Assembly (NCBI RefSeq): GCF_002975405.1
Contig: NZ_PCPS01000003.1
Location: 186,001-250,000 of the forward strand
Direction: 5' to 3'
DNA from: Arthrobacter sp. MYb229
Lineage (GTDB): Bacteria; Actinomycetota; Actinomycetes; Actinomycetales; Micrococcaceae
Length of the DNA: 64,000 bases
The notes under the pieces are model-generated. The model had not been told where the DNA came from and did no database searches. It was given only the letters and a program-made list of their open reading frames with translations. Numbering within the stretch: position 1 is the stretch's first letter; each line of letters starts with the position of its first letter. The position numbers and the translations under genes are program-made. Of the stretch, positions 17,369-25,809 are shown piece by piece.

Positions 17369-17905
17369 ATGCGAAAACCAGTCGCAGCCGCATCCCTCGC
17401 CTCAGCTCTACTGCTCGCCGGTTGCATAAGCCCCCTCGTTGAAACAGGAACACAACTCAACTCGAAAGCTCCAAAGACCATCGACGGCTACGAGTTCGTC
17501 ACCCAATAAGAGGCAGAAGCCAGTTGCTTCTGTACGGGAACCCCTGCGCAGGAAGAAATGTCTACAGAGACAGAATATTTCGGATTCTTTCACTACTTAG
17601 AAGCAAAGCATCAGCTTCCCTCCGCCGAAGGCGAATGCAATAACCGCGATCTCTCAATGACGATTACCGGCGGTGTCATCCGTATCGCGTTGCTCAAAAA
17701 TACCGACGTAGATTTGTCAGCGGATAAAGAATATTTCGCAGAACGCCTCGGAAAAGTATGCGAACCATAGGACACCTACGACAACATCATGACCTGCCAC
17801 TTCGTGACAGGAAACAATCGCATGATGCTCACCGCCCAACATGAAGGAACTGAACAACAGTTCAGAGACAAATACCAAACGCTCGCTACCAAATTCGGGG
17901 AATAA
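17369..17905 (+). pseudogene. Lipoprotein gene interrupted by two in-frame stop codons
   Basis: ATG 17369 has AGGA eight bases upstream and begins a clear lipoprotein signal (LASALLLAGC). The reading frame stops at TAA 17507-17509, continues in the same frame as coherent protein sequence (TETEYFGFFHYLEAKHQLP..., MTITGGVIRIALLKN...), stops again at TAG 17768-17770, continues (NIMTCHFVTGNNRMML...) and ends at TAA 17903-17905. There is no frameshift. Read through, it gives 178 codons including the two stops, of a secreted lipoprotein of unknown family. Two point nonsense mutations are the simplest reading; the surrounding genes are also decaying. Confidence 0.7.
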
Positions 17906-18019
17906 CTAGAAATCAACTTCCCGTAACCACGTCTCTCGCGTAAGCAATAAGCCCACAATTCATTGGGCCGATTCCTTTCCTGCCTGTGAGACGTAGATCA
18001 GCTACAAGTAACTCTCACA

Positions 18020-18052
18020 GTTGCAACACCCTGATAAATCAGGAGTTGCAAC
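18020..18052. repeat. Palindrome with two GTTGCAAC copies
   Basis: GTTGCAAC-ACC-CTGAT-AA-ATCAG-GA-GTTGCAAC is a near-perfect palindrome with a one-base bulge. GTTGCAAC is itself palindromic. The following ACGACCGTTAGAACTCG reminds me of IS30-type element ends, so this may be a scar. The interval 17906-18219 contains nothing else I can name. Confidence 0.4.
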
Positions 18053-18219
18053 GACCGTTAGAACTCGCCGGGAACTGCGGCCAAGCTTTTGAATACAAGC
18101 TTGAAGCAGGTCCGAAAAGTCCTCTGGCTATGGATATCCAGGCACAATAAGCACGGCGGATAGAAGCTAGAAGGTTTGAACGAGTCCGGCAATCGGCAAC
18201 CGAGTGGAACCATCCATTC

Positions 18220-18243
18220 AGTGGTACCATATCTAGTACCACT
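18220..18243 (+). promoter_or_regulatory. YefM/YoeB operator and promoter region
   Basis: AGTGGTAC-N8-GTACCACT is a perfect 8-bp inverted repeat ending ten bases before the antitoxin ATG and just ahead of its AGGAGG. A GTGGAACC half-site lies at about 18203. Toxin-antitoxin operons of this class are repressed by the antitoxin at such palindromes. Confidence 0.7.
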
Positions 18244-18253
18244 AGGAGGCGGT

Positions 18254-18502
18254 ATGGCAATCACAACCAGCGAAGCGCGTCGTGACCTGTTTGGTCTCAT
18301 TGAACGAGTGAATCTTGATCACACCGAAGTGGAGATCATGTCCAAGCGTGGATCTGCGGTGCTCATGTCGAAAGATGAATACGATTCTCTCGTTGAAACG
18401 AGCTATCTTCTGCGCTCACCTAAGAATGCGGTGCGCCTGCTCTCTGCTCTTGAAGCGGCACGTGATGGCCAGGCGCTAGAACGCGGACTTGTTGATCCGT
18501 GA
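18254..18502 (+). CDS. yefM: Antitoxin YefM (Phd/YefM family)
   Basis: The 82-residue antitoxin binds and neutralises the YoeB toxin and represses the operon. The N-terminal half shows the family pattern (TTSEARRDLFGLIERVN, VEIMSKRGSAVLMSKDEYDSL), which forms the DNA-binding dimer; the C-terminal part is the flexible toxin-wrapping tail. AGGAGG at 18244-18249 supports ATG 18254; the longer frame from 18176 crosses the operator and is rejected. Its stop overlaps the toxin start by four bases (GTGA). Confidence 0.93.
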   Translation: MAITTSEARRDLFGLIERVNLDHTEVEIMSKRGSAVLMSKDEYDSLVETSYLLRSPKNAVRLLSALEAARDGQALERGLVDP

Positions 18503-18765
18503 GCGACAGACAACTTATCTGGACTGCCGAGGGCTGGGAAGATTACCTCTATTGGCAAACTCAAGACCGCAAGACCCTTAAGCGCATCAATACGCTCATC
18601 GAAGATGTGCTGCGCGATGATCCGTTTGAAGGCATCGGCAAACCCGAACCGCTGAAGCATGCCCTAGCGGGCGCTTGGTCGCGCCGCATCGACGAAGCGA
18701 ATCGGCTGATCTATATCGCCGATGACCGCGCCTTGACAATTCTGCAAGCTAGGTACCATTACTGA
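18499..18765 (+). CDS. yoeB: Toxin YoeB (ribosome-dependent mRNA endonuclease)
   Basis: YoeB enters the ribosomal A site and cuts mRNA. The 88-residue protein matches E. coli YoeB over its length: LIWTAEGWEDYLYWQTQD, PFEGIGKPEPLKHALAGAWS, RRIDEANRLIYI and the C-terminal ARYHY. The catalytic residues expected from E. coli (Glu in FEG, Arg in SRRI, terminal His-Tyr) are all present, so the toxin looks active. GTG start overlaps the antitoxin stop, ensuring coupled translation. Confidence 0.94.
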   Translation: MSDRQLIWTAEGWEDYLYWQTQDRKTLKRINTLIEDVLRDDPFEGIGKPEPLKHALAGAWSRRIDEANRLIYIADDRALTILQARYHY

Positions 18766-18940
18766 CCTTCGAATCAGCGGTTGACGGGAGTTTGCGCAAC
18801 TACTTTTACCCTGGCTATCGCTAGGCCGATAATTCTGATTATGTAAAGTTATCCTATTGCAGAAACCGCTGAATAGGATTTACTGTCTCAGCATTGTTGG
18901 CAAAACCCCGCAGGGGTCTTGTGAAAAGCTAGAGGCACCC
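18766..18940. other. Flank between yoeB and the IS element
   Basis: No gene. ACCCC-GCAG-GGGT at about 18905-18917 forms a short hairpin which, read on the minus strand, is followed by TTTTG and looks like a terminator whose gene was presumably to the right, where the IS now lies. Confidence 0.4.
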
Positions 18941-18956
18941 TGAACCGTCCCGGAAA

Positions 18957-19973
18957 TCATGCCGCCGTCTTATGTGCGGCAGCGTCGGGTAACGAGCCTG
19001 TCATTTCATCATAGTAGGCACGCTCAAATTCCTCGGGAGTTTGGTGATCCAGCGAGGAATGCAAGCGATCATTGTTGTACCAAAAGACCCAGTCGAAGAC
19101 GACCTCAACGACATCTGATTCGGTCTTCAACGCACCACTGCGGAAGGGAGAACCCTTGGGCACGGCTTCATTCTTGAATAATCCCATGACCGTTTCGGCA
19201 GCCGCATTGTCGTACGCATCCCCGACACTGCCAATCGACGGAACCAGCCCCTCAATTTCTAAGGTGTCGGTGTAACGGATCGAGGTATATTGCGAGCCAG
19301 CGTCCGAATGATGGAGAAGCCCCTTGTCAACTGGTCTTTTGGTGTGTTTTCGGCGCCATAAAGCCATCTTCAAGCACTGTTCCACGAAGGCGGTGTCTTT
19401 CACCGTGGAGGTTTCCCACCCGACGATCGCCCGTGAATACAGATCGATCACCAAGGCCACGTATACGAACCCGGAATACACCGGCACGTAAGTGAAATCT
19501 GTGACCCAAATACGGTTAGGGGCACTGGCGCTGAAGTTCCGATTCAGTAGGTCGCCAGCTCGTTTGCCGTCCTTGCCAGGGATCGTGGTGCGGGTCTTAC
19601 GTCCACGAATCAGGCCGTTCATGCCCTCGTCACGCATGAGTCGGTCAACGGTGTGTTTGGAGACCTCGGGGAAGCCGTTGCGCCGCAGCCAAGCGGTCAT
19701 CTTTCGCCGGCCATAAAGGATTTCTGGCTTCGGTCTTCCTTTAGCGTCTAACACTTTGAGGCTGCGTAACGTGTCAATGACCTTGGCATCTTCAACTGCT
19801 CGCAGGGCCGGAATCCTTATTTTCCAGGCCCGGTAGGTTCGTGCGGCGACCTGCACGCCCTGCTCGCGCAGGACGGCGCAGATCGACTCGACCGCATGAC
19901 CTTCGGCCCGCTGCTCATCAACGAATCGGCAGATTAGCGGCGGCGAGGGTCGAGTTCCCTCGCGAAGAAAATC
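18957..19973 (-). CDS. IS3 transposase orfB (catalytic part, expressed by -1 frameshift)
   Basis: The DDE integrase-type transposase. The frame reads from about 19973 (D-F-L-R-E-G) through RFVDEQRAEGHAVESICAVL and the HTH_21-like segment to the catalytic core: WVTDFTYVP (first D), LLHHSDAGSQYTS (second D) and NAAAETVMGLFKNE (E). All three acidic residues are present. Its first ATG is internal; in IS3 elements OrfB is made as an OrfAB fusion, here probably by -1 slippage at the TTTTC at 19967-19971 (minus strand), where the two frames overlap before the orfA stop at 19934. Confidence 0.9.
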   Translation of the reverse strand, partial: DFLREGTRPSPPLICRFVDEQRAEGHAVESICAVLREQGVQVAARTYRAWKIRIPALRAVEDAKVIDTLRSLKVLDAKGRPKPEILYGRRKMTAWLRRNGFPEVSKHTVDRLMRDEGMNGLIRGRKTRTTIPGKDGKRAGDLLNRNFSASAPNRIWVTDFTYVPVYSGFVYVALVIDLYSRAIVGWETSTVKDTAFVEQCLKMALWRRKHTKRPVDKGLLHHSDAGSQYTSIRYTDTLEIEGLVPSIGSVGDAYDNAAAETVMGLFKNEAVPKGSPFRSGALKTESDVVEVVFDWVFWYNNDRLHSSLDHQTPEEFERAYYDEMTGSLPDAAAHKTAA

Positions 19974-20245
19974 GATGCAGCTTTCAAGATTTCGTTGGCT
20001 TCCTTCAAATCCCGATTCTCCGCCCGCAACGCCTTGAGCTCATCGAGTTCGGTAGTGGTTGGGCCGTCCTTCTCACCGGTGTCGACCTGGGCTTGGAGCA
20101 CCCAGCGACGCAATGATTCGGGACCGACATCCAGCTTCGGAGCCAGAGCCTTGCACGCTGCATACACGGAAGGATATTCAGAGAGCCGGTCCACAACCAT
20201 CGCTACGGCGCGGTCACGAACTTCGGCAGGATACTTCTTGGGCAT
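19934..20245 (-). CDS. IS3 transposase orfA (DNA-binding part)
   Basis: The 103-residue protein has the N-terminal helix-turn-helix of IS3 OrfA (KKYPAEVRDRAVAMV...ESLRRWVLQAQ) and a C-terminal leucine-zipper coiled coil (ELKALRAENRDLKEANEILKAAS). It binds the terminal repeats and regulates transposition. ATG 20245 is the usual M-P-K-K-Y start; the in-frame extension to 20281 reaches into the terminal repeat. Confidence 0.9.
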   Translation of the reverse strand: MPKKYPAEVRDRAVAMVVDRLSEYPSVYAACKALAPKLDVGPESLRRWVLQAQVDTGEKDGPTTTELDELKALRAENRDLKEANEILKAASIFFARELDPRRR

Positions 20246-20296
20246 GGTTTCTATCTTTCTCTCGAAAGACAGCGGCATCAAATCAGGGACGGTTCA

Positions 20297-20831
20297 CCCG
20301 CAATCGAGATTGTTCACGTTCTGTGAGCATCCGATACTGGTAGAGAAAGTTGGGAGCGCTGGCTAACCCATTGGGTTAGCCAGCGCTCCCAACTTTCTGA
20401 CAATACGCTCGCTCCAGAAGACTATATATTTCCTTCTATGCCGGGTCAATGAGGCAGCAAATTTCTGAAATTGCACATGCGCCACGCGGCTATCCAGAGG
20501 GCCCTTCCGCTAAAGGACGACGCATCGCAGTGCAGTTGCCTTCTGAAAACGACAAAAGTCGCATGTCTCGGAAGAAGGCGGCTAGTTGCTCTTCATCATT
20601 CGAGGGGTAATGCGGTTTCCATGAATCACCACAGTAACCACATGGCGAGGCTGGCCGCCATCGATGGGGACTTCCTGGACCCAGGCTGATTCAGAAAGCG
20701 TTCCCTTCGTAGATGCCGCGCTCTTGGCATCCTATGCGAGAGCCCACAGTGCTAGCGATGAATCCGATATACAAATGGGAACTTCAAACAGCGGCTGACG
20801 ACTAATGGGCGATACTCAGTGCAAAAGAGTG
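20297..20831. other. Non-coding/decayed interval right of the IS
   Basis: Contains the 55-bp palindrome at 20344-20398. A minus-strand frame without a start at about 20582-20736 reads as coherent protein (TLSESAWVQEVPID, RHVVTVVIHGNRITPRMM) and ends in TAG, so it may be a scrap of a lost gene of unknown family. The sequence just upstream of 20832 is the tail of the bacteriocin operon. Confidence 0.4.
20344..20398. repeat. Perfect 27-bp inverted repeat (55-bp hairpin)
   Basis: Arms 20344-20370 and 20372-20398 are exactly complementary around a single T. The stem begins AGAAAGTTGGGAGCG and ends with AACTTTCT. No gene adjoins it closely, and there is no T-run beyond the stem. It could be a bidirectional terminator orphaned by the IS insertion, or a small mobile palindrome. 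Confidence 0.85.
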
Positions 20832-21467
20832 TTAGTAGAGTTCTAACACTGTGTCGCAGAAGCGCATTACTTCATGTGAGTGCGTGGCAACAAATACTGC
20901 GGTTCCCTCAGCAGCAATTGCGCGCAATTCTTCCATCACCATGGCCTCATTAGCCGAATCTAGAGCTCCGGTAGGTTCATCTGCAAGGATGATTGTTGGG
21001 CGCTTGACTATCAATCGTGCCAATGCCACACGCTGTTGTTCACCGCCTGACAGTGAATACACCTTCTCTTTATTACGTCCGGCCAGGCCGACTCGTTCCA
21101 ACGCGCCGTTGAAATCTGCCTTTCTGAGGGCTTCTTTACCCTGAGCAGCTAACGCTACTTCCAAGTTCTCTTGAATCGATGCGTTTTCGATTAGTGCGTA
21201 GTTCTGGAACATATATCCCAGTGAATCCCGACGGAATTTACGCTGCCCTTCAGCAGACAAGCTGGTGATATTCTCATTGTCAACCCAAACACTCCCACTA
21301 TCTAATGTGTCGAGTAAGCCAATACAGTTCAGCAGCGTCGACTTTCCTGATCCTGAAGCACCCATAACAGCCATCATCTGGCCAGCTGGCACAGTTATCG
21401 ATAAATTGGCATAAAGTGTCTTGTCACCGAATGATTTGGTAGCTTCCTGAACAACGATGTTGCTCAT
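20832..21467 (-). CDS. ABC transporter ATPase of the bacteriocin locus
   Basis: A 211-residue LolD/MacB-type ATPase expected to power the membrane protein encoded just upstream, for bacteriocin export or self-protection. Walker A (GASGSGKST, residues about 35-43), Q-loop, signature LSGGEQQRVALAR, Walker B (TIILADEPTGALD) and the switch His (VATHSHEV) are all present. ATG 21467 overlaps the permease stop as ATGA and has GAGGAA upstream. The protein ends soon after the H-loop, so it is slightly short but complete. Confidence 0.9.
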   Translation of the reverse strand: MSNIVVQEATKSFGDKTLYANLSITVPAGQMMAVMGASGSGKSTLLNCIGLLDTLDSGSVWVDNENITSLSAEGQRKFRRDSLGYMFQNYALIENASIQENLEVALAAQGKEALRKADFNGALERVGLAGRNKEKVYSLSGGEQQRVALARLIVKRPTIILADEPTGALDSANEAMVMEELRAIAAEGTAVFVATHSHEVMRFCDTVLELY

Positions 21468-23503
21468 GCGGTTTCCTCACTGTGAGTACGAATCATGGCA
21501 TTTGTGCGACGGCGCACCATGAAAAGAAGTAGTAAAAGATTAATGACTGCGACTACTAGAACCACTATTGGTTGCCACTGGTAGATAGAAAGGTCAACAG
21601 AGCTGGACGGGCCATTGGAAATGCTGGCCTGCACTGCGGCCCAAATTCCTGTGACAACTGCCCAGCCAATAGCGATGGCAAGGACAATTGCTTCGCCTTT
21701 GAAAAGCCAACGGTGTGTCGAGAAGAATCCCCAACCATGCAAGTAACGTACCAAAATGGACTGGGAATTGCCGCGGACATGGATCTGAGCCAGTCCAACT
21801 GCTGTTGCCAGTAACACTAGGAGGGCCACCAACGCGCTAGTCATCTGCAAACGTAGTGCTTCTAAGCGGTCCGCAGACTCGTTAGCAGCTATTTGGCCGA
21901 TCGGGATATAGGCTGCTATCCAAGTCCCTAGGAATTCTTTAGGGGTTTCCGTCCGAGCTTGTTCAGCATCGGCCATAAGGACCCATCCCTGGCTGGCAGA
22001 TGACATGTAATTATCATCCGAGATCAAACCTGAGTCTGAACCGACGGCAACAATGACAGTATTTTCCTGTGAGCTATTTCCGTTCCGGCCGTCTTCCGAG
22101 ATCCCATAAAGAGGATGCCTCTGATGATCTCGCAGTTGTACATTGCTGATGCGTGGTGTGTAGTTACCGCGAACATTTGCCAGGAGCGCATTCGTTACGT
22201 CGTCCACTGTGGTTGATGCTTGTTCGGGAAGCATGACGGTAATTCCTTTTTCAGGAACATCATCAATTGCTTTTCCATCAATATCTATCACCGGATTGCG
22301 CTGCAGATAACCGCGGTTGACCATCAGAACATCCTCGTTAAAGTCAGTTCCATCAGATTTTTCCAATAGAGGTTTTGCCATGATGGTGTTACCGGCGTTG
22401 TCTTGCTCTTTGAGCCATTTCCCTGATTCGTAGGCTAACTTATCCATTTCTTCAGGGGACACGTGGCCTTCGAAAACTATGCGTGCTGCTGATCCGGTCT
22501 GAGCCATTGCATCAAGGCTTTGCTTTGCCTGGTGCGCAGACATAGCAGCAGCAAAAGTCGAGGCAATTAATGAGACTGCAAGTATCAAACTAGGTATACG
22601 AATCAGATAGGTGGCAGGAACTGCAACTCTAAATCCTAGTCGGCCCTTAATCGCTTCAAGTAGTTTCGAATCAAAAGCAACATACAGAGTTGCTACGTAC
22701 AAGCATCCAATGACAACTAAAGCTACCGCTATAACGATGATGGCTAGGGAGAAGTATCTTCCCAATTGGTTCCAGCCGTTGTAAAAAAACAATATAACGA
22801 GACTCAAGAACGTCAACAAAAGCGATGTTCGGATCGTAGCGGGCAATTCTTGACGCAGGTCACGTTTCAATGCAACAGGGATAGTACCGCCGTGTAGTCG
22901 CAGGATTGCGTAATTTTTTACTCGGGAGAAGACCGAGAACCCAGTCAGCAATGTCACTAGAAGTAGTGCAACGAAAGTAGCTGAACCAAGAGATCCAACC
23001 AGGATTGTACTGATGATAGCGCGGGTAGAGACGACGCTTTTGGACGTCTCTACTGCGTAATCGAGGTTTTGAAAAACTTGCGACACAGAGCCTAAAGCAT
23101 CGTTGGGGCCGACGATGTAATATTTTCCCCTAGGATCAACGCCTTTAAGATCCTTGGCAGGATGAACAAATGTGGACACATTATGACTAAACCCAGGGTA
23201 GCCATCTTCTAACCATTTGCTTTCACTTTGTCGCCCAGGGCTGGTCGCTACATAAAAGTGACGTGCCGATGCATCATGCAGATCGCGAACTTCTCGCACG
23301 ACGGTGGCACCTGACGAGTCGGCTGCGCCTTGAATCATCGCATTCAAGCCTTCGCCAGCCGTGGTTATATCAGCTCCAGAAACGGTGATTTGACTTGAGC
23401 CAGGCAGAGTCGATTCATCAGCAATTTTGGTAACCATGAATGAGACGAACAATGCGTATAAAACAGCTACAGCGACGGCCAGACGTAGTCCGGTATTTTT
23501 CAT
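21464..23503 (-). CDS. Bacteriocin-associated integral membrane protein (TIGR01654-like)
   Basis: The 679-residue protein has one N-terminal TM (AVAVAVLYALFVSFMV), an extracytoplasmic region, a cluster of TMs at about 160-340, a second large soluble region and three C-terminal TMs, about seven or eight in all. This FtsX-like layout next to a lactococcin 972-type peptide gene and an ABC ATPase is the known three-gene arrangement whose membrane component is annotated as putative immunity/export protein. ATG 23503 is chosen over 23551 because the extension overlaps the hairpin at 23520-23555; AAGAAAG lies just upstream. Confidence 0.85.
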   Translation of the reverse strand: MKNTGLRLAVAVAVLYALFVSFMVTKIADESTLPGSSQITVSGADITTAGEGLNAMIQGAADSSGATVVREVRDLHDASARHFYVATSPGRQSESKWLEDGYPGFSHNVSTFVHPAKDLKGVDPRGKYYIVGPNDALGSVSQVFQNLDYAVETSKSVVSTRAIISTILVGSLGSATFVALLLVTLLTGFSVFSRVKNYAILRLHGGTIPVALKRDLRQELPATIRTSLLLTFLSLVILFFYNGWNQLGRYFSLAIIVIAVALVVIGCLYVATLYVAFDSKLLEAIKGRLGFRVAVPATYLIRIPSLILAVSLIASTFAAAMSAHQAKQSLDAMAQTGSAARIVFEGHVSPEEMDKLAYESGKWLKEQDNAGNTIMAKPLLEKSDGTDFNEDVLMVNRGYLQRNPVIDIDGKAIDDVPEKGITVMLPEQASTTVDDVTNALLANVRGNYTPRISNVQLRDHQRHPLYGISEDGRNGNSSQENTVIVAVGSDSGLISDDNYMSSASQGWVLMADAEQARTETPKEFLGTWIAAYIPIGQIAANESADRLEALRLQMTSALVALLVLLATAVGLAQIHVRGNSQSILVRYLHGWGFFSTHRWLFKGEAIVLAIAIGWAVVTGIWAAVQASISNGPSSSVDLSIYQWQPIVVLVVAVINLLLLLFMVRRRTNAMIRTHSEETA

Positions 23504-23519
23504 CTTGTCTTTCTTAAAT

Positions 23520-23555
23520 AAGCGTGTGGGACCCGTATTTGGACCCCACACGCTT
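23520..23555 (-). terminator. Intercistronic hairpin after the bacteriocin gene
   Basis: AAGCGTGTGGG pairs with CCCACACGCTT across a 14-base loop, between the bacteriocin stop and the membrane-protein start. A partial terminator or mRNA stabiliser here would give many more copies of the peptide message than of the transporter message. Confidence 0.75.
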
Positions 23556-23567
23556 CAATGAATGGAA

Positions 23568-23888
23568 TTAGCAGTAGCGGTAGTACGGCTTCTGTGAGCC
23601 GCCAAAGGCGCTGTATTTCGACTGCGCGTAGGCTTTTGCGCCCTTATTCATGCAATCAGAACGCACAAGGCCGCCGCGGTCGCCGAAGACACTTGAGCCA
23701 TGGAAGTCTGCCGAAGTCGTAAACTGTGACCAGGCCCAACGTTCACTGAAATTCCATGATATGCCGGACGTCCCGTAAGTCCATCCGGTGACTGCTTGAG
23801 CAGCAGTTCCAGTCACGGGAATGAATAAAGCGGCCGCGATAGCAGCGACTGCCATCTTCTTTGAGAACTTGTTGAGTATTTTAGACAA
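23568..23888 (-). CDS. Lactococcin 972-family bacteriocin precursor
   Basis: The 106-residue precursor has a Sec signal peptide (basic MSKILNKFSKKM, hydrophobic AVAAIAAALFIPV, cleavage after A32 at TAAQA) and a 74-residue mature part rich in aromatic residues and glycine, starting VTGWTYGTSG. This build, the size, and the two transport genes downstream fit the lactococcin 972 family, whose founder blocks septum formation by binding lipid II. Unlike lactococcin 972 it has two cysteines (C79 and the last residue C106), which may form a disulfide. TTG 23888 is chosen because GGAGGAG lies just ahead; the ATG at 23936 lies upstream of that site. Confidence 0.85.
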   Translation of the reverse strand: MSKILNKFSKKMAVAAIAAALFIPVTGTAAQAVTGWTYGTSGISWNFSERWAWSQFTTSADFHGSSVFGDRGGLVRSDCMNKGAKAYAQSKYSAFGGSQKPYYRYC

Positions 23889-24103
23889 AACTCTCCTCCA
23901 TGTATCTGACGTGTGATGAGTCGTGGATAGATCCACGAGATAAATCTATCCTAAAATTTTACTAAACAGAGTCATGATGGCTTGTTGTTTTAAATTCACC
24001 AAGATGGTGATGTAACGATCTTCATATATTCATGAGGTTTTTGGTATGGCCAAGTGCTCTAGTCCGTTGCTAAACAAATAGAGGGGCAATCAAAGGAAGA
24101 CTT
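23889..24103. other. Upstream region of the bacteriocin operon
   Basis: An AT-rich, non-coding interval that must hold the operon promoter (minus strand). I could not define a convincing -35/-10 pair. The sequence is visibly poorer in G+C than the core genes. Confidence 0.4.
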
Positions 24104-25786
24104 TCAAAGGGGCTTCTGAATGCCTTTCTGCGTAGCGACGGCCTCATAGTAGGTTTTCGACCCTTCTACATCTTCCCTATACGGCTTGGTGGAGTAATGC
24201 TGTAGCTCGATCAATCCGGCTGGCATGCCCGAACTGGTGAGAATAGCCCGGCCCCGAGGCAGCGCCGCGAGGTCGGATACGTCCAAGATTTTTTCGCGTT
24301 GCATCGAGCTAGACACCGAACGCCCGCTGCGGCCGCTGGTGCTTGAAGATCGTTTGAGCACGTCCCGTTCACCTACGAGCTGGGAAAGGAAGGGCAAGAA
24401 CTTATCGTCAGACAGTCCAGATCCCGCCACACGGATATTGGCTGCGCCCCAGAGCTTATTCATACCTTTCTCTCCGTAGGCTTCCACGCCTTGGCTGTAG
24501 GACTGGAAGAATGTGGAAACGACGATGCCACGTGAACCGTAGTGCGAATACACATCCGGCAGTTCGCGCCAGCGCACCACGTTTGCTGCTTCGTCCAATA
24601 CCGCCATCATGGGACGCTTGAGCCGTCCACCAGGCTGTAGTGCAGCGGTTTTCTCCGCTTCGGTCATCACCGCCATGACCAGGGCAGCGGTGATCGCACG
24701 GGCAGATCCGCCGCCTTCCTTCGATACCAGATACAAGGTATCGGTGCCGGTAGCCAGCTTACGGTGATCAAATTCGGCCCGCTGCGAGCCGTTATGGCGA
24801 ATCCACGGAATGACTTTCTCATAGGAGAGCACATTCACCCACGGACGCATCGTGCCATACACACCGTCACGCTGCTTCGGGGTGAGCTTCTGAATCTGCT
24901 CTAGAGACTGGGCTAGATTGAGGTGCCCTTGGGCTTTAAGCAGATCACGGCCCGTGAAATCTTCTGGGTCTTGCGCCCACATGAACACATCAGTGATGGG
25001 ACGCTGCCCTACGACGGCGGCAAAGAACAGGTGCGAGAGCAGACGCTTACCATCTGACTCAAAATAGGCATCCTGCTTTGCCCCGGCATCGGTGGCTGAG
25101 GACACGAATACATCAGCGAGCTTTTCGGCGGTTTCCATATCGGTCACGAAAGATAGGGGATTCCACCACCAAGAGCGTTCTTCACCGATGATGCCCTGCA
25201 CATCGTGCACCCACACGGTGCCCACCCGGGCACGCGGGCCACGGGTCATATCCACGATGTCCCGCTTATTCGAGGTGGCCAACACCGGGCCTTGGGTTTC
25301 CATGATCTGCGGAACGCACACGCAGGAGGTTTTACCGGCGCGCGGTCCCATCAACCAGATCTGAACCAATTCCCATGACCCATACAAAGGCTTACGGCTG
25401 TTGACCAAAACGGCCAAGGGAACACCGACACCGGCGTTCTGCGCGCCGAGACGTGTCGCATCCTGACACGCAGTATCTTCGCCCAAGGAGCGGAAATCTT
25501 TGGAGTGGCTCATCTCCTTGGCCAAGTGCTCAATGCGTGAAGTGGTGCCCCGGCTGCGCCGTCACACCACGACTAGCATGAGGATCACGGCGATTAGCAG
25601 CATGCAGATGGCAAAGACGGTGATTTGCAGGCCGGCGGCCGGAAGGTAACCCCGGCCTTGATCCATGAGGATCTGTACCGGGTTATTTGAGGCGTTTTCA
25701 ACTTTCGGGTCAAGGATCGATCCTAGCGTCCACAGCACCACTCCTAGGATGAGCAGCGCAAGAGCGCCGCCGCCAATCATCCACAA
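24104..25786 (-). pseudogene. Conjugative coupling protein (TraG/VirD4-type) with in-frame TGA
   Basis: The product would be the hexameric ATPase that feeds DNA into a conjugation channel. A 74-codon N-terminal part encodes two TMs (MIGGGALALLILGVVLWTLG and ITVFAICMLLIAVILMLVVV), then stops at TGA 25562-25564. The same frame continues without shift (RRSRGTTSRIEHLAKEM) into the ATPase: Walker A GPRAGKTS, Walker B MMAVLDEAANV, and a normal C-terminus. CGA to TGA is the likely change. An internal start could still make the soluble part (from about 25525) but without its membrane anchor. No relaxase or other transfer gene is in the window, so this is a relic of an integrated conjugative element. 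Confidence 0.8.
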
Positions 25787-25809
25787 GCTGGCGGCGTGGT
25801 GCTCGGTGA

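Larger units (their letters stand above)
18941..20296 (-). mobile_element. IS3-family insertion sequence, complete (1356 bp)
   Basis: Both terminal inverted repeats are present: TGAACCGTCCC starts the left end (18941-18964), and its partner occupies 20273-20296; 20 of 24 positions agree. The flanks carry CCC immediately outside each end (18938-18940 and 20297-20299), a 3-bp target duplication typical of IS3. Inside are orfA and orfB in the -1 relative frame, both with intact motifs, so the element appears functional and recently inserted. Confidence 0.93.

Noticed and set aside
17369-17905. Selenocysteine or recoded stop codons in the broken lipoprotein and TraG genes
   Set aside because: Three different stop codons are involved (TAA, TAG, TGA), no SECIS-like element is evident, and both genes lie in a decaying region; mutation is simpler.
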